Below the pieces are notes generated by a model. The model was not told where the DNA came from, searched no databases, and saw nothing but the letters and a program-made list of their open reading frames with translations. The position numbers were made by a program, and so were the translations under genes. This document shows, piece after piece, positions 6,759 through 16,599 of a stretch of DNA of 64,000 nucleotides (positions within the stretch are counted from its first letter, which is position 1; each line of letters begins with the position of its first letter). The DNA comes from Desulfosediminicola ganghwensis (GTDB taxonomy: Bacteria > Desulfobacterota > Desulfobulbia > Desulfobulbales > Desulfocapsaceae), in contig NZ_CP050699.1 in the NCBI RefSeq assembly GCF_005116675.2, positions 2,193,001-2,257,000 on the forward strand. Reading direction: 5' to 3'.

Positions 6759-8981
6759 TCACCACTTCAAAACATCCCGAAGAATAGACCACCGGGGTAA
6801 TTTATCACGCTTCATCGCATCACCCAACATCCAGTGGTTATATAGTGCATCAACCACTCCGTACGATTTCTCGTTGAGCAGCCAGGCGTTTATTGCCAGA
6901 AGCAACTGTTTATTGTCACGGGCAACAGCATAAACAACGGGTTCTCTGATTACAGGTTTAGGTACTACAAGAGTAAAGGCCGGGTAAAGCAATGTCACAG
7001 CAGCACCTTCCTCAGCTAAATCCAGTATTGCATCAACACTATCGAGATTGTTTTCAAGCATCCTCACCTGTTCTTCTCTATTCTGAATGGGCACAATTGT
7101 TGCCTTTGGCAGGGCCATTGAAAGCTTGGATAAGTTGCTGATGTTATTTTCAACAGCCACAGTGAAAGACTCTTTTTTAAGTAATATCTCTTGCCAGTTC
7201 AGGTAATCATTTCTGTTATGATCTCGTACAATCAGGCCCAAAGATGAGACATAAACTGTCGATGTCAATGAAAATTGATTTGTTTTTTGCCAGGAAACGG
7301 ACACACTCCGTGTATATACGTCACATGCACTATTATTAAGGAACTGTGCTGCTTCTTGTTCTGATTCGGTTGCTATAAACTCGAGAGGCAAGCCAAATTT
7401 CTTTGCAAGCCTGTGCGCCATCTCAATATCAAAACCTACGAGTTGAGAGCGATTCTCATCCGTGAAAAACGATGAAGGATATTCGTCAGGTTGAAAACAC
7501 ACTCTCAACACCCCTCTTTCAACTATCTGCTCAGAATTTGCTGGTTTTGCATCTGTTTCAGTGACACCACCGTCATGGTCGTATCTGATAGTGAACGGTT
7601 GAGGAGTACCCCAAAATTGCATACTCTGCAGGGCTTTGTCCTTGGTATAATGAACAACAATAAAGGTAGAATATAACCAGCGAACTCCGAGTAAGATTGC
7701 AGTAATGAGCAAGATACTTATGACAGTCACCTGTACAAGCTGGCGCCAGTTGAAATAGGTTCTTCGTAACAACAGCATGGTACCGATCAAACCAATTGTT
7801 GCATATTGCATCGCAGATAACAGCGTTCCAAAACGTGAGGTTATTACATCAACAGAGACGAAGACCTGAAAAAGATCTGCGGGGAGATGCATGAGGTCCA
7901 GCAAAAACGGTATAGTCTTTATTGTGCCAGCAAACAAAGCGGGTACTCCGGCAGCAAAGAGCAGAGGATAGGAAGATGCAGAAACCTCCGAACCGATATA
8001 CCACCCACCGAAAAGAAGAAATGATAGTGAGAGTACCCCCATGACACTGGGGAAAGTATAAAAGGTCGGGATTAAGACTTCGACCGATGAATCAGCATCA
8101 TCCGGCGAAACTGATGGTAATTCGGCCGCATTGATAATTTTTTTACACTGCTCTATGAGCTGAGGTAACACAATTAGAGAACTCCCGGTTGCAAAAGCAG
8201 TGATTAAAGGAGTTCGCAGTTCGGAGATGATTCGTCGATAACGAAAGGGTGTAAAAACTGTAATCAGTCCAGGTAAAACAAAGAGGGCCAGAATGAGGCA
8301 AATTGCTGAGTAAATAACAACATACACCTGCAGTCGAGCAAAGTCCGCTACATCCGTTGTTCCTGCCATATCTGCCATAAGTGCAAATACGCCTATCGGA
8401 CTGAGTTTTGAAATAATGGAGGTGATCTTCATGGTAGCCTGTTGAATCAACGTCAGGGGCTCCAGTACCTTTATTTTCTGTGAAAGTCCAATAAGAGCAA
8501 TACCAAGCAAAATACTAAAGATAACAATGGCAGGAACAGCACCTTCGGCATAGGAGCTAAAAGGGTTTGAGGGAATGAAAAGTCGCTGGAAATCAAATGG
8601 AACTGGCTCAGTAATTTGACTTGTACTGAAAAACGACGATGTAATCCAGGAAGGAAATGCTATTGGAATGAGTATCACCAATGAAACCGCTATCGCCCAG
8701 ATAACGAGCAGGATGCTTCCACCCTTGATAGCCAGAGATTTCACCTCCTCATAGTGGAGAGATCCTATTCCGGTGATCAATGCCAGAGAAATGTAAGGGA
8801 TTACTGTGATCTGTAATAATTGAATAAAAACTTCACCTACAATTTTCAACCACCCCACTTGTTCACCAAAAAATAGACCAGTGATAATACCCAAAAAGAC
8901 GCTGAGTAAAACCTGTTCGGGCAGACCAAAGCGAAGGGTGGCAGAGGGGGGGGGAGTTGGCGGCATATTGGAATTACTCAT
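6759..8981 (-). CDS. Dicarboxylate/amino-acid:cation symporter (SDF/DAACS) fused to a periplasmic binding domain
   Basis: 740 residues in two parts. Residues about 10-440 are a sodium/proton:dicarboxylate symporter (GltP/DctA type) with eight or more membrane segments, including the reentrant region ITAFATGSSLIVLPQ, which corresponds to the serine-rich motif. Residues about 480-725 are a family 3 solute-binding domain (VLRVCFQPDEYPSSFF, GFDIEMAHRLAKKFGLPLEF, CDVYTRSVS, a second lobe after residue 600), here tethered to the membrane. Free symporters of this family have about 420 residues, so the C-terminal domain is an extra module that may deliver or sense substrate. It is transcribed alone; the chaA gene upstream ends 215 bases away on the same strand. 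SD AAGGGA lies about 10 bases before the ATG. Confidence 0.85.
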   Translation of the reverse strand: MSNSNMPPTPPPSATLRFGLPEQVLLSVFLGIITGLFFGEQVGWLKIVGEVFIQLLQITVIPYISLALITGIGSLHYEEVKSLAIKGGSILLVIWAIAVSLVILIPIAFPSWITSSFFSTSQITEPVPFDFQRLFIPSNPFSSYAEGAVPAIVIFSILLGIALIGLSQKIKVLEPLTLIQQATMKITSIISKLSPIGVFALMADMAGTTDVADFARLQVYVVIYSAICLILALFVLPGLITVFTPFRYRRIISELRTPLITAFATGSSLIVLPQLIEQCKKIINAAELPSVSPDDADSSVEVLIPTFYTFPSVMGVLSLSFLLFGGWYIGSEVSASSYPLLFAAGVPALFAGTIKTIPFLLDLMHLPADLFQVFVSVDVITSRFGTLLSAMQYATIGLIGTMLLLRRTYFNWRQLVQVTVISILLITAILLGVRWLYSTFIVVHYTKDKALQSMQFWGTPQPFTIRYDHDGGVTETDAKPANSEQIVERGVLRVCFQPDEYPSSFFTDENRSQLVGFDIEMAHRLAKKFGLPLEFIATESEQEAAQFLNNSACDVYTRSVSVSWQKTNQFSLTSTVYVSSLGLIVRDHNRNDYLNWQEILLKKESFTVAVENNISNLSKLSMALPKATIVPIQNREEQVRMLENNLDSVDAILDLAEEGAAVTLLYPAFTLVVPKPVIREPVVYAVARDNKQLLLAINAWLLNEKSYGVVDALYNHWMLGDAMKRDKLPRWSILRDVLKW

Positions 8982-9195
8982 GGGTGTATTTTCCCTTGAC
9001 TTGTTGAACCGACATTCTGTGATACAGGGTGAGCTAGTAAATTAAATGGTCGTGGGTGATCAGAAGAGATCAGACTTTACTAGCATACGTAATTGACGAC
9101 TCTAATTTCGATCGAAGAATTTGACACCATGAAATGTTGAACAAAAAACTTTACAGTAAATCGATTTATTTTTTATCATCCTCTCGTTTGCAAAC

Positions 9196-10311
9196 CTAGT
9201 CGAAGATCATGACTAAATACGTAACAAAAAGAATCAGATGAACCACTCCATGAATTATATTTGTCTTGTTACTGGAAAAGGTCACGATAGAAACAACCAA
9301 TGTTGTGATTAGTAAAACCATGTCCACCTGACCAAGACCAAGAACCACTTTGCTGCCGGTCGCAAGACCAATCAGCAAAATTGCCGGTACAGTCAAGCCT
9401 ATAGTGGCAAGGGCCGAGCCAAGGCAAATATTGACTGAACGCTGGAGTTTATCAGAGGTGGCTGATTTAATGGCCGCAACACCTTCAGGTGCAAGAACCA
9501 GCACCGCAATCAAAACACCTCCAAGGGCCATTGGAGCATTGTATGCTACAATCTTGTAATCGATAATCTTTGCCATGTTTTTTGAAAGTAAAACGATAGG
9601 CAGCATATTGAGAAGCAGCAGACACGCGTGATATGGCACTGAGCGAATAACCAGGTTGCCATGGTCATGCTCACCTTCCGGGTCACCACCTGGTATCATA
9701 AAGAACCCTTGATGACGCATGGTCTGTATTGCCAGGAAGGTACCATAGAGTGAAACAGAGGCAAGAATACCAAAAATCATCTGAGTAGTAGAATATGTCC
9801 CCCGTTCAGTGGCAAGGGTAAAATCTGGCAGGATGAGGCTCAGAACCGATAGTGGAATGAGAACAGTGAGGAAGGTATTGGCACCCTGAAGATTATGGAC
9901 TTGTTCTAAATGGCGTAAACCTCCACAAAGTAATGAAATGCCGATCAACCCATTGAGTACTATCATCAATACAGCAAACATCATGTCGCGACCGAGGGTC
10001 GGGTTTTGATCCCCTGTTAGCATAACTGCTGAGATCATCACAACCTCGATACTGATTACTGAAAGTGTAAGAATGAGTGTGCCATAGGGCTCACCAAGCT
10101 TAATTGCCAGGCAGTCAGCATGTTTGACCACACCAAAAGACAACCACAGCATGATAAGGAAAAGCCAGAAGAAAAAGGCTGTTGGTAAAACCGCACCTGA
10201 CATGTTGGTCAGCGAGGCCTTGCCCAAAAGTAGAAAACAGGCAAGAGTTATCAAACCAGCCAGTAGACCAACTTCTTCCTTTACGAACTTACCTAACGTA
10301 TCTCTGTTCAT
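9196..10311 (-). CDS. chaA: Calcium/sodium:proton antiporter ChaA
   Basis: 371 residues, eleven or so membrane segments, length as in E. coli ChaA. The two CaCA-type alpha repeats are recognisable; the second reads VLVLAPEGVAAIKSA followed by NICLGSALATIGLTVPAILLIG. ChaA exports Ca2+, Na+ or K+ in exchange for protons at the inner membrane. I chose the start at 10311 because AGGAG lies 4 bases before that ATG; an in-frame ATG at 10365 would add 18 residues without a better ribosome site. The loop with GDPEGEHDHG between segments may contact cations. It stands alone on this strand upstream of the symporter-binding protein fusion. Confidence 0.88.
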   Translation of the reverse strand: MNRDTLGKFVKEEVGLLAGLITLACFLLLGKASLTNMSGAVLPTAFFFWLFLIMLWLSFGVVKHADCLAIKLGEPYGTLILTLSVISIEVVMISAVMLTGDQNPTLGRDMMFAVLMIVLNGLIGISLLCGGLRHLEQVHNLQGANTFLTVLIPLSVLSLILPDFTLATERGTYSTTQMIFGILASVSLYGTFLAIQTMRHQGFFMIPGGDPEGEHDHGNLVIRSVPYHACLLLLNMLPIVLLSKNMAKIIDYKIVAYNAPMALGGVLIAVLVLAPEGVAAIKSATSDKLQRSVNICLGSALATIGLTVPAILLIGLATGSKVVLGLGQVDMVLLITTLVVSIVTFSSNKTNIIHGVVHLILFVTYLVMIFD

Positions 10312-10820
10312 CCTACTCCTAACTTGCTTTTGAATTATATTTAAATAAGTAAAAGCTTGAAGCACCCGTAGAGATATAGACCTACATGAAGTCTTTGATA
10401 GATAACCAACAGCAATACACTTTATCGTAATGATAGAGGCTATTATTTGTAATGTAAACTATTTAAGCAAATCTGAAAATTCACTCGAGTTCCTGTTACG
10501 GTTCACTTAATGCGTATTGGAACAGTTGTTCCATCAACGGCAAAGGGCTGTGGACAATTCCACTTTGGTGTCAACCACCCTGATCAAGCCTAAACAGCCC
10601 CTCTGTAGGAGAAGATCTATCTGAGCATGTGCCAGCCTGTCAGGAGAATCCTCACCGCCTGGATTGCAGTTTTTTAAAAGAGCCGAGGGGATAGATTGTT
10701 TCTCTGCTTATAGAATGTTACGGTTATAGAACCGACTCAAGCAAACGGTTGGGCAACCTGAGCTATTGCAGATGCGTAGAAGATCTACAGAAATATAAAT
10801 GGTGAGAAGAGGGGTGGGCT
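10312..10820. other. Gene-poor gap
   Basis: No gene supported. A sequence at 10634-10647 (AGCCTGTCAGGAGAA) resembles the AGCCTGTCGGAGAA end of the small inverted-repeat elements at 12681 and 53355 with one extra base; I cannot find a partner end nearby, so it may be a decayed end or chance. Confidence 0.4.
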
Positions 10821-11048
10821 ATGAGAATTCTTGATACCGGCGGAATTAAGGAACTGATGTTAGGTAGTTTCGTGGCTGCAGTATGTTTTGGTGCTCCCGC
10901 ATTGATGAAATATACGTTTCCTGATCCTACGGCAATACACGAAGTTGTGAATGAAATGCCGTTTCTCGGTTGTCTGATTGTTGGTTTAACGTTTCTCAGA
11001 TTGTTGCAGCGTAAGAAGAATCTCGAAAAAGATGCAGAAAATAATTAG
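10821..11048 (+). CDS. Small membrane protein (75 aa), hypothetical
   Basis: 75 residues with two hydrophobic stretches (about 12-27 and 45-60), the second followed by a very basic then mixed charged tail (RLLQRKKNLEKDAENN), as in small inner membrane proteins. A purine-rich AGAGGGG lies 7-13 bases before the ATG. No family is recognised. It is isolated between the chaA region and the convergent phosphatase gene. The composition is protein-like, but expression cannot be judged. Confidence 0.5.
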   Translation: MRILDTGGIKELMLGSFVAAVCFGAPALMKYTFPDPTAIHEVVNEMPFLGCLIVGLTFLRLLQRKKNLEKDAENN

Positions 11049-11220
11049 TGGGATCAGGTTCTTGGTGACCCCGCATTGAGTGAGAATAACCGGCACTCTT
11101 TAAAGGATAGAAGAGACTACTTGCAAATCAGGCATTACAACAGTGTTGCGCCCCAAGTAAGGTACCGGAATGTTTCCCCCAAATTATGTAATGTTCCTGT
11201 AAGAACATACATTCATCAAA

Positions 11221-11247
11221 GCAAAACAGGCAAAACAGGCAAAACAG
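11221..11247 (+). repeat. Three tandem 9-bp repeats GCAAAACAG
   Basis: GCAAAACAG occurs three times head to tail just beyond the stop codon of the PP2C phosphatase gene on the other strand. Short arrays of this type can arise by replication slippage. Confidence 0.85.
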
Positions 11248-11263
11248 GAACATCAATTGATTG

Positions 11264-12490
11264 CTAAATAATTTTCACGATAACTATGGTAATATCATCC
11301 GCTTGAGCGACTCCTGAGGTAAAACTGTTATGCTCCTGAATGATCTGGTCAAGAATGTTCTTCGCTGTTTGAGTTGAATGTTGTCGGACTATATTTTGCA
11401 TGCGTTCTTTACCAAACATTTCATTATCTTGGTTGCAGGCTTCATAGATACCATCTGTTGTCAACAGAAGAACTTGATGAGGTGCCAGGCTCTCGAATTG
11501 CTGCTGATGGTAGTCATAATCCTTATCAATACCGAGTGCGAGACCGGGGCCTTTCAACTCCGTAAAGAGATCGGTAACCGGGTCGTACAGAACTGCGGGG
11601 TCGTGCCCGGCGCGAACCCACTCCATGCTCGTATGACACCGATCCAGAGTAAGATAAAACAATGTCATGAACCTGCCGTTTTTTTCCATATCTTCGGTCA
11701 AATGTCGATTCATGGCCATCACTATATCCTTCACTGCTCCTTGCTGTGACGCCCGCATCCTAAGAAATGCTCGAGCACTTGCCATCAGAAGAGCGGCATC
11801 AACGCCATGTCCGCTAATATCGCCTATGATTATCGATAAAGATCCATTCCCCGTTGTAGATTCGGGTAAATAATCGAAATAATCACCACCCACCTCATCA
11901 CAGGGGAATGTTTTTCCTGCGATATCGAGGCCGTCAATAATGGGATCATCCTCAGGCAAGAGGCTCTTCTGCACTTCTGCCGCAAGTTGAAGAGCTTTTT
12001 TCTTCTCATGAATATCGATCACAATACCCTGGTGGTAACGGGTTCCTGTAGAGGGGTCTTCGAAAATTGAGGTGCGATCCTCGATCCAGCGAATATCACC
12101 ATTGCCGGTGATAATACGATATGTCTGAGAGTAGCTCTCTATCCCTTGTTTTACAAAATCCTGTATTTCCTTTAGAGTTCTCGCTGAATCTTCATGATAG
12201 ACAATATCCCTGAACATGATTTTTCCCACCAGAAAGTCTTCTGCATGATAACCAAAGCACGAGATGTTTGGAGACACATAGACCATTTTACGCTTTTTGG
12301 GATCATCGGCTGCCAAACGACGAAAGAGGATGGCGTTACTGTTTTCAAGTATAATTTCAGTCAGTGATAACGCGCCTAAGTTTTCGACTTCCTGCTCTTT
12401 GGATTTCAGTCGATGAGTCAACTCCGCAATCTCTTCTCGCAGGGAACGGTTTATGGATTCAAGGGTGCTGCATTCTTTATCCGAGGTCAT
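11264..12490 (-). CDS. PAS-domain PP2C (RsbU/SpoIIE-type) serine phosphatase
   Basis: 408 residues. Residues about 5-40 form a charged coiled coil (SLREEIAELTHRLKSKEQE), residues about 45-165 a PAS domain (FRRLAADDP, GYHAEDFLVGK, YRIITGNGDIRWIEDRT, PAC-like GIVIDIHEKK), and residues about 170-405 a PP2C/SpoIIE phosphatase with the metal-binding signatures FPCDEVGGDYFDYL, IIGDISGHGVDAAL and LTTDGIYEA. Such proteins dephosphorylate anti-sigma-factor antagonists in partner-switching systems, here in response to a signal sensed by PAS or a partner. No antagonist or anti-sigma gene lies next to it. No signal peptide, so it is cytosolic. Confidence 0.9.
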   Translation of the reverse strand: MTSDKECSTLESINRSLREEIAELTHRLKSKEQEVENLGALSLTEIILENSNAILFRRLAADDPKKRKMVYVSPNISCFGYHAEDFLVGKIMFRDIVYHEDSARTLKEIQDFVKQGIESYSQTYRIITGNGDIRWIEDRTSIFEDPSTGTRYHQGIVIDIHEKKKALQLAAEVQKSLLPEDDPIIDGLDIAGKTFPCDEVGGDYFDYLPESTTGNGSLSIIIGDISGHGVDAALLMASARAFLRMRASQQGAVKDIVMAMNRHLTEDMEKNGRFMTLFYLTLDRCHTSMEWVRAGHDPAVLYDPVTDLFTELKGPGLALGIDKDYDYHQQQFESLAPHQVLLLTTDGIYEACNQDNEMFGKERMQNIVRQHSTQTAKNILDQIIQEHNSFTSGVAQADDITIVIVKII

Positions 12491-13712
12491 TATCAGTTGC
12501 TCCAGAAGCCTGTATTGTCAATTTCCGTTTCATTAGAAGGGGGCTAGCCGCCTGCTATAAACAGGTTAGAGCACCTTCTGGCCCAGATCAAGTCCTGTAT
12601 TTCACTAAGTTTACTGCTAAACCAGGTTCTATTTTTGCGAAAAATGAGACACTCAATCATGTAACGAGTTATTAACCAGGAGCCTGTCGGAGAAAACCCT
12701 TTTCCCCAAGTCGGCATTATAAATGGAAAATTAATGCTTGTAATATCAGCCATATGGTCCGGCATGATCTGCCACCCCCCTCGATGTCTCGATCTGTGCA
12801 ATAATTGCAATTCTCCGACAGGCTTCGAGTAAAGTGAACAGGTAGAGACCAGAGGAATTCACTCAATATCCTCCAGAGGCTTTTTTTTGAACTTGTGGTG
12901 TCTGAGCCTGAGAGAGAAATCAAAGATGATGCATCGTTTGAAAATGCTTTTCTTGATAAACGGGAAAGCCGATTTTGCTGTGGTCGATAGCAGTAGTAGT
13001 TTTGCAGTATCAATGTAATCAGGAATTTTTGTGCAGGATTAGGATTCTCAGGTCCCACTCCGGTCGTCTGGAGGTTGAAGGACAACTTCTGCAAATAGCA
13101 TTTGAATTGTCATCGTGCGGAGCAGACACTGCAACTGTGGCGCAAAGAAGCTGTAAAACTGGTGCTGGAGCCGGGTAAAGGCGGCTGACATAATGAATGA
13201 TTCAGTCAGGCAGGGAGCAAAGAGACGGGAAGGAGGCAAACCTTACCAAGATCTCTGGGGAGAGGCGTTACACCAAGACAAAAATTGTGTTGGGTGAAAA
13301 TCAGCTTGGCGCGGTGCGGATGCATGAGGAAAAATCAGGACTGTAATGAACTACGAACTCTACGCAGTCTAACCAATTGCTGGCCTTTTTCCATGTGGTT
13401 TATACCGCTCCGGTATGGGAAAAGATACTTCTCCATCTATCTGAAAATTGGTGCTATTATTTTAAATCGGTTGGTTGTGTATTGCTTATAAAGACATGGA
13501 TGAGACAAAAGTCAAAGGGGTTTCGTATCCTGTATGTTCTCTGGTCCAGCTTCAGCGTATCCATTGAGATTTTGATCCTGCGAGGAATGCGGGGACGTGG
13601 GCCCATGTTCTGTGTGTGGCACAGTTTCACGTAACCTTGATTTTGACTTGTTAGTTGTGACGTTGGGGATGTCGAGTATTTTGGAGGAAACTAACCAAGA
13701 GGAGAAGAAAAA
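12491..13712. other. 1.2-kb gene-poor region with an inverted-repeat element
   Basis: Contains the element at 12681-12824. Frames in 12830-13650 are short, broken and overlapping on both strands; stretches such as EPEREIKDDASFENAFLDKRESR (plus strand, about 12900-12970, given here only as positions of a charged run) look protein-like but are interrupted by stops, so this may be decayed coding DNA. AGAGGAGAAG before 13713 is the ribosome site of the carbonic anhydrase gene. Confidence 0.45.
12681..12824. mobile_element. MITE-like element with 14-bp perfect terminal inverted repeats
   Basis: AGCCTGTCGGAGAA (12681-12694) is matched by its exact reverse complement TTCTCCGACAGGCT (12811-12824). 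The 144-bp unit encodes nothing. The left end continues as AAACCCTTTTCCCCA, very close to the second copy at 53355. No target duplication is evident. It could be a non-autonomous transposon or a large hairpin. Confidence 0.6.
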
Positions 13713-14300
13713 ATGATCAGTGCGTGCAATAATATCCGGCCAAATCTTGTTGGAGATTATCCAGAAATTGATCCCACGGCTCTCATAGATCCATCAGCAC
13801 AGATAATAGGGAACGTAAAAGTGGGCAAAAATGTATTTGTTGCTCCGTTGGCTGTAATCCGATCTGATGAACCGGGGCCTGATGGTAAAGTTAGCCCAAT
13901 CATTCTGGGGGAGGAATGCAATATTCAGGATGGTGTCATTATCCACAGTCACGGTGGCGATATTGTCAGTATAGGGGAACGTTCTACCGTGGCCCATGGC
14001 GCGGCTATTCACGGGCCTTGTGAGGTGGGAATAGGGTGCTTTATTGCCATGCGCAGCACAGTGTACAGCGCAAGCCTGGAAGCAGGTGTGTGGGTGGGGA
14101 TGAACGCGACCATAATGAAAACGACTCTTGAGGCTTACACCTATGTACCCGCCGGTGCGGTAATTCGATCAAACCGTGACGCTCTTGATCTCCGTCTGGT
14201 CTCTGAAAAGGAAAAGACGTATATGGACAATGTCTTGCTGGCAACGAATCGGTTGCGGGAGGATTACCGACGGATGCTGACAGCCAGGTCTGCTGGCTAA
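13713..14300 (+). CDS. Gamma-class carbonic anhydrase (Cam-like, left-handed beta helix)
   Basis: 195 residues. Hexapeptide repeats from about residue 20 to 160 (for example IDPSAQ, IGNVKVGKNVFVAPLAVIR) build a left-handed beta helix, followed by a C-terminal helix. The zinc-ligand pattern of Methanosarcina Cam is present: the VIIHSH segment (H78/H80) and AHGAAIHGP with H95 and H100 spaced as His117 and His122 of Cam. The enzyme interconverts CO2 and bicarbonate; here it is predicted cytosolic, as no signal peptide is visible. AGAGGAG sits about 10 bases upstream of the ATG. Transcribed alone. A related acyltransferase role is possible, but the His spacing favours carbonic anhydrase. Confidence 0.82.
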   Translation: MISACNNIRPNLVGDYPEIDPTALIDPSAQIIGNVKVGKNVFVAPLAVIRSDEPGPDGKVSPIILGEECNIQDGVIIHSHGGDIVSIGERSTVAHGAAIHGPCEVGIGCFIAMRSTVYSASLEAGVWVGMNATIMKTTLEAYTYVPAGAVIRSNRDALDLRLVSEKEKTYMDNVLLATNRLREDYRRMLTARSAG

Positions 14301-14970
14301 TTACAACCTGGATGGCCCGGGCCGTTACTCCTGTCGGGAGAGGCCTCCTGAGTGTATAACAGTGAATGAGTATCGGGGGCCCGCTTCATTGTGGCACAAA
14401 TCTAATGGGTGGGGATTTGGCCCTGTCTTTGTCTGGTGTCTTCCTGGGTTAAGTTACCCGGGCGTGTTGCTCGTTTGGAATTCAAATAGGAATGACAATC
14501 CTCGGTGCCAATGTTGGTTGAAGATTCGCTCACGTGTTGGCTCATCTGCTTTTATTGCGTCAGAGCACATCTCTATTCAGTCCGAACTTTGACGACCCTA
14601 TACTCACTTCTGTTGAGATGATTTACTGTAAGAGAGGGAATGAACGATACTGTGGTGGTATATCTCATCAGACTGATAACTTCACAGCCAGATTGCAGGG
14701 TGCGCCCGACAGACGACTACTGTTAATGTTCTTATATCGCAAGACATAAGCTTGAACTTGTGTTCCTCTGGCTAACCTGAGATGTTAGCCAGGTGTACAG
14801 AGCAGACAAGATGGCTGCGCGAAGAGAGAACTGAAAGAATTGAACGGGAAAAACTTTATCTTGAACAGGAGTCTCCCTGGATCATATCTGAGTCGATCCT
14901 CCCAGTTATTTTGAATATGTACATCTCAACAATAAAAACATTCGACAGCAAACAAATAGAGAACAGGAAA
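14301..14970. other. Gap with repeat copy B, upstream of the RidA gene
   Basis: No gene supported apart from a possible N-terminal extension of the RidA frame back to 14782, which lacks RidA similarity. Holds copy B of the dispersed repeat. Confidence 0.45.
14494..14657 (+). repeat. Dispersed intergenic repeat, copy B
   Basis: Partner of 6362-6521. The core 14523-14589 differs from copy A at about ten positions by eye. Both copies lie in gene-free DNA. Confidence 0.65.
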
Positions 14971-15324
14971 ATGATAATTACACGAATGGAAACTAAACAG
15001 CGGATGAGTAGGATCGTTATCCATAACGGTACAATCTATCTCTGCGGTCAGGTGGCGGAAGACGCGAGCATGGGTATCAAGGAACAGACTGAAACGATGC
15101 TTGCCAAAGTTGATTTTCTCCTTGAACAGGCTGGAAGCGACAGAAAACATATCCTCTCTGCCACCATCTATATAAAATCCATGGAAGATTTTGCCGAGAT
15201 GAACGAGGTTTGGGATAACTGGGTCCCTGAGGGGCACGCACCGGCACGTGCCTGTGTGGAGGCGTCTATGGCAAGAGACGCGTTGCTGGTTGAAATCTCC
15301 GTTGTAGCGGCTGTTGCAAAATAG
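14971..15324 (+). CDS. RidA family (YjgF/YER057c) deaminase-like protein
   Basis: 117 residues from ATG 14971. The RidA core is clear: [62 protein letters not shown], and [23 protein letters not shown], including the Arg (PARACV) that binds carboxylates in imine deaminases. RidA proteins hydrolyse reactive enamine/imine intermediates released by PLP enzymes. The frame is open back to 14782, but those 63 residues show no RidA similarity; AGGA just upstream of 14971, or ATG 14986, gives the usual length. No obvious operon partner. Confidence 0.85.
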   Translation: MIITRMETKQRMSRIVIHNGTIYLCGQVAEDASMGIKEQTETMLAKVDFLLEQAGSDRKHILSATIYIKSMEDFAEMNEVWDNWVPEGHAPARACVEASMARDALLVEISVVAAVAK

Positions 15325-15408
15325 CAGTTTTAAAGGTTAGGATCTTACCTGGCAGTTAGAGTTGAGCAATAGTGTCCTACCCCGGCCCGAACGATTTTGA
15401 TCATCATA

Positions 15409-16599
15409 TCAAAGATCCTTGAGGGTTGGCGGTGTTGGAAGCCAGGGCTCACCAGATTCTGCCATCTGGTAGCCGAGATCGAATAATTGACGCATATAGT
15501 TGGGGTCAAATATTTCACTTGGTTTCTCATTAAAATCAGCAGGTATGAAAGCCAGATTGTAATTCAGTCCATCCCTCACCGCGCCATAATATAATCTGTA
15601 CATGTCGCCGATACCTTGGGTGCGGATGAGTGAGGTAATTGCGCTACCTGCAATTGGAATGATTTTGGGATCAATGGGTTGCATTTGGGGGTACAGGCGG
15701 GCATTACGTATCAGATATAGATTGGGGGTGCCTTTGATTTCAAGCTTCCCAATCACTGTTGACCACTTAACGCCCACCGGATAGAGGAATATCTGGGTTG
15801 TTGTACCACCATCGACATGAATTTCGTCATAGCGCTGCCCGTTTGCTTCGACCTCGATAAAAATGGGTGGGAAGGCCGCTGGTATTGACGCAGATGCCAG
15901 CAACACTTTATGGATCAATTCTGATGCCTGTGGATGGCCGCTGGCCGCAATTTCGGTAATGTTCCAGATAACCGGCCTTCCCGCCTCCAGATTGGTTGTT
16001 CCGATAAACAGCTTGCGCCCTTTGGTATTCTCTGTCGCAATTGCGTCTACGACTTTTTGATCTATGTATTTCTTGATTTGAGCGTAAATCGGTTCGTTCC
16101 CCATCGCGGCGTCCCCCGATATGATCGAGAGGATTGAACGTCTTCTCAAGAGATCTTTCGTTGACAGGGTGGTGTAAATTTCTTCGAGTTGCGCATCGTA
16201 TTCCGGACCCAGAAATGCAAAAGGTGCGGTGAGAGCTCCTGTACTCACACCGGTCACGATGGTGAATTCTGGGCGTGTACCGGTGGCTGACCAGCCCACG
16301 AGCAGTCCTGCTCCAAAAGCTCCCTCGGCTCCTCCACCAGAGATTGCCAGATAATTGTGTTCTCTCCCCATTATGCCGCTGAAGTCATCTGCGAGTTCTT
16401 CCTTGGAGAGTGTTTGCCACCTGTCAGCCCAGGGCGGTGGCAAATCGCCCCAGAACCTACCTTTGAGGGGTATTCCTGGGATCTGGGCCAGTCCTTTGAA
16501 ATCAGATGGCAACGGTTGGTGGGGCGTTACTGAAGCACAACCGGCAACAATACTCATGGTCACTACAATGAGTATCAGGAGGTTTCCTTGTATTTTCAT
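15409..16599 (-). CDS. Patatin-like phospholipase, lipoprotein
   Basis: 396 residues. The N-terminus MKIQGNLLILIVVTMSIVAG-C is a lipoprotein signal with lipobox IVAGC, placing the enzyme on a membrane in the periplasm or outer membrane. The patatin catalytic dyad is visible: oxyanion loop SGGGAEGAFGAG, nucleophile elbow GVSTG, and DGG (VDGGTTTQIF) for the Asp. Family members hydrolyse phospholipid or acylglycerol esters. The start at 16599 is chosen because it gives a proper signal peptide; the frame is open 33 codons further upstream without signal-like sequence. Single gene on this strand. Confidence 0.87.
   Translation of the reverse strand: MKIQGNLLILIVVTMSIVAGCASVTPHQPLPSDFKGLAQIPGIPLKGRFWGDLPPPWADRWQTLSKEELADDFSGIMGREHNYLAISGGGAEGAFGAGLLVGWSATGTRPEFTIVTGVSTGALTAPFAFLGPEYDAQLEEIYTTLSTKDLLRRRSILSIISGDAAMGNEPIYAQIKKYIDQKVVDAIATENTKGRKLFIGTTNLEAGRPVIWNITEIAASGHPQASELIHKVLLASASIPAAFPPIFIEVEANGQRYDEIHVDGGTTTQIFLYPVGVKWSTVIGKLEIKGTPNLYLIRNARLYPQMQPIDPKIIPIAGSAITSLIRTQGIGDMYRLYYGAVRDGLNYNLAFIPADFNEKPSEIFDPNYMRQLFDLGYQMAESGEPWLPTPPTLKDL

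Noticed and set aside
11221-11247. Short direct repeats as a CRISPR array
   Set aside because: Three contiguous 9-mers without spacers; slippage repeat only.
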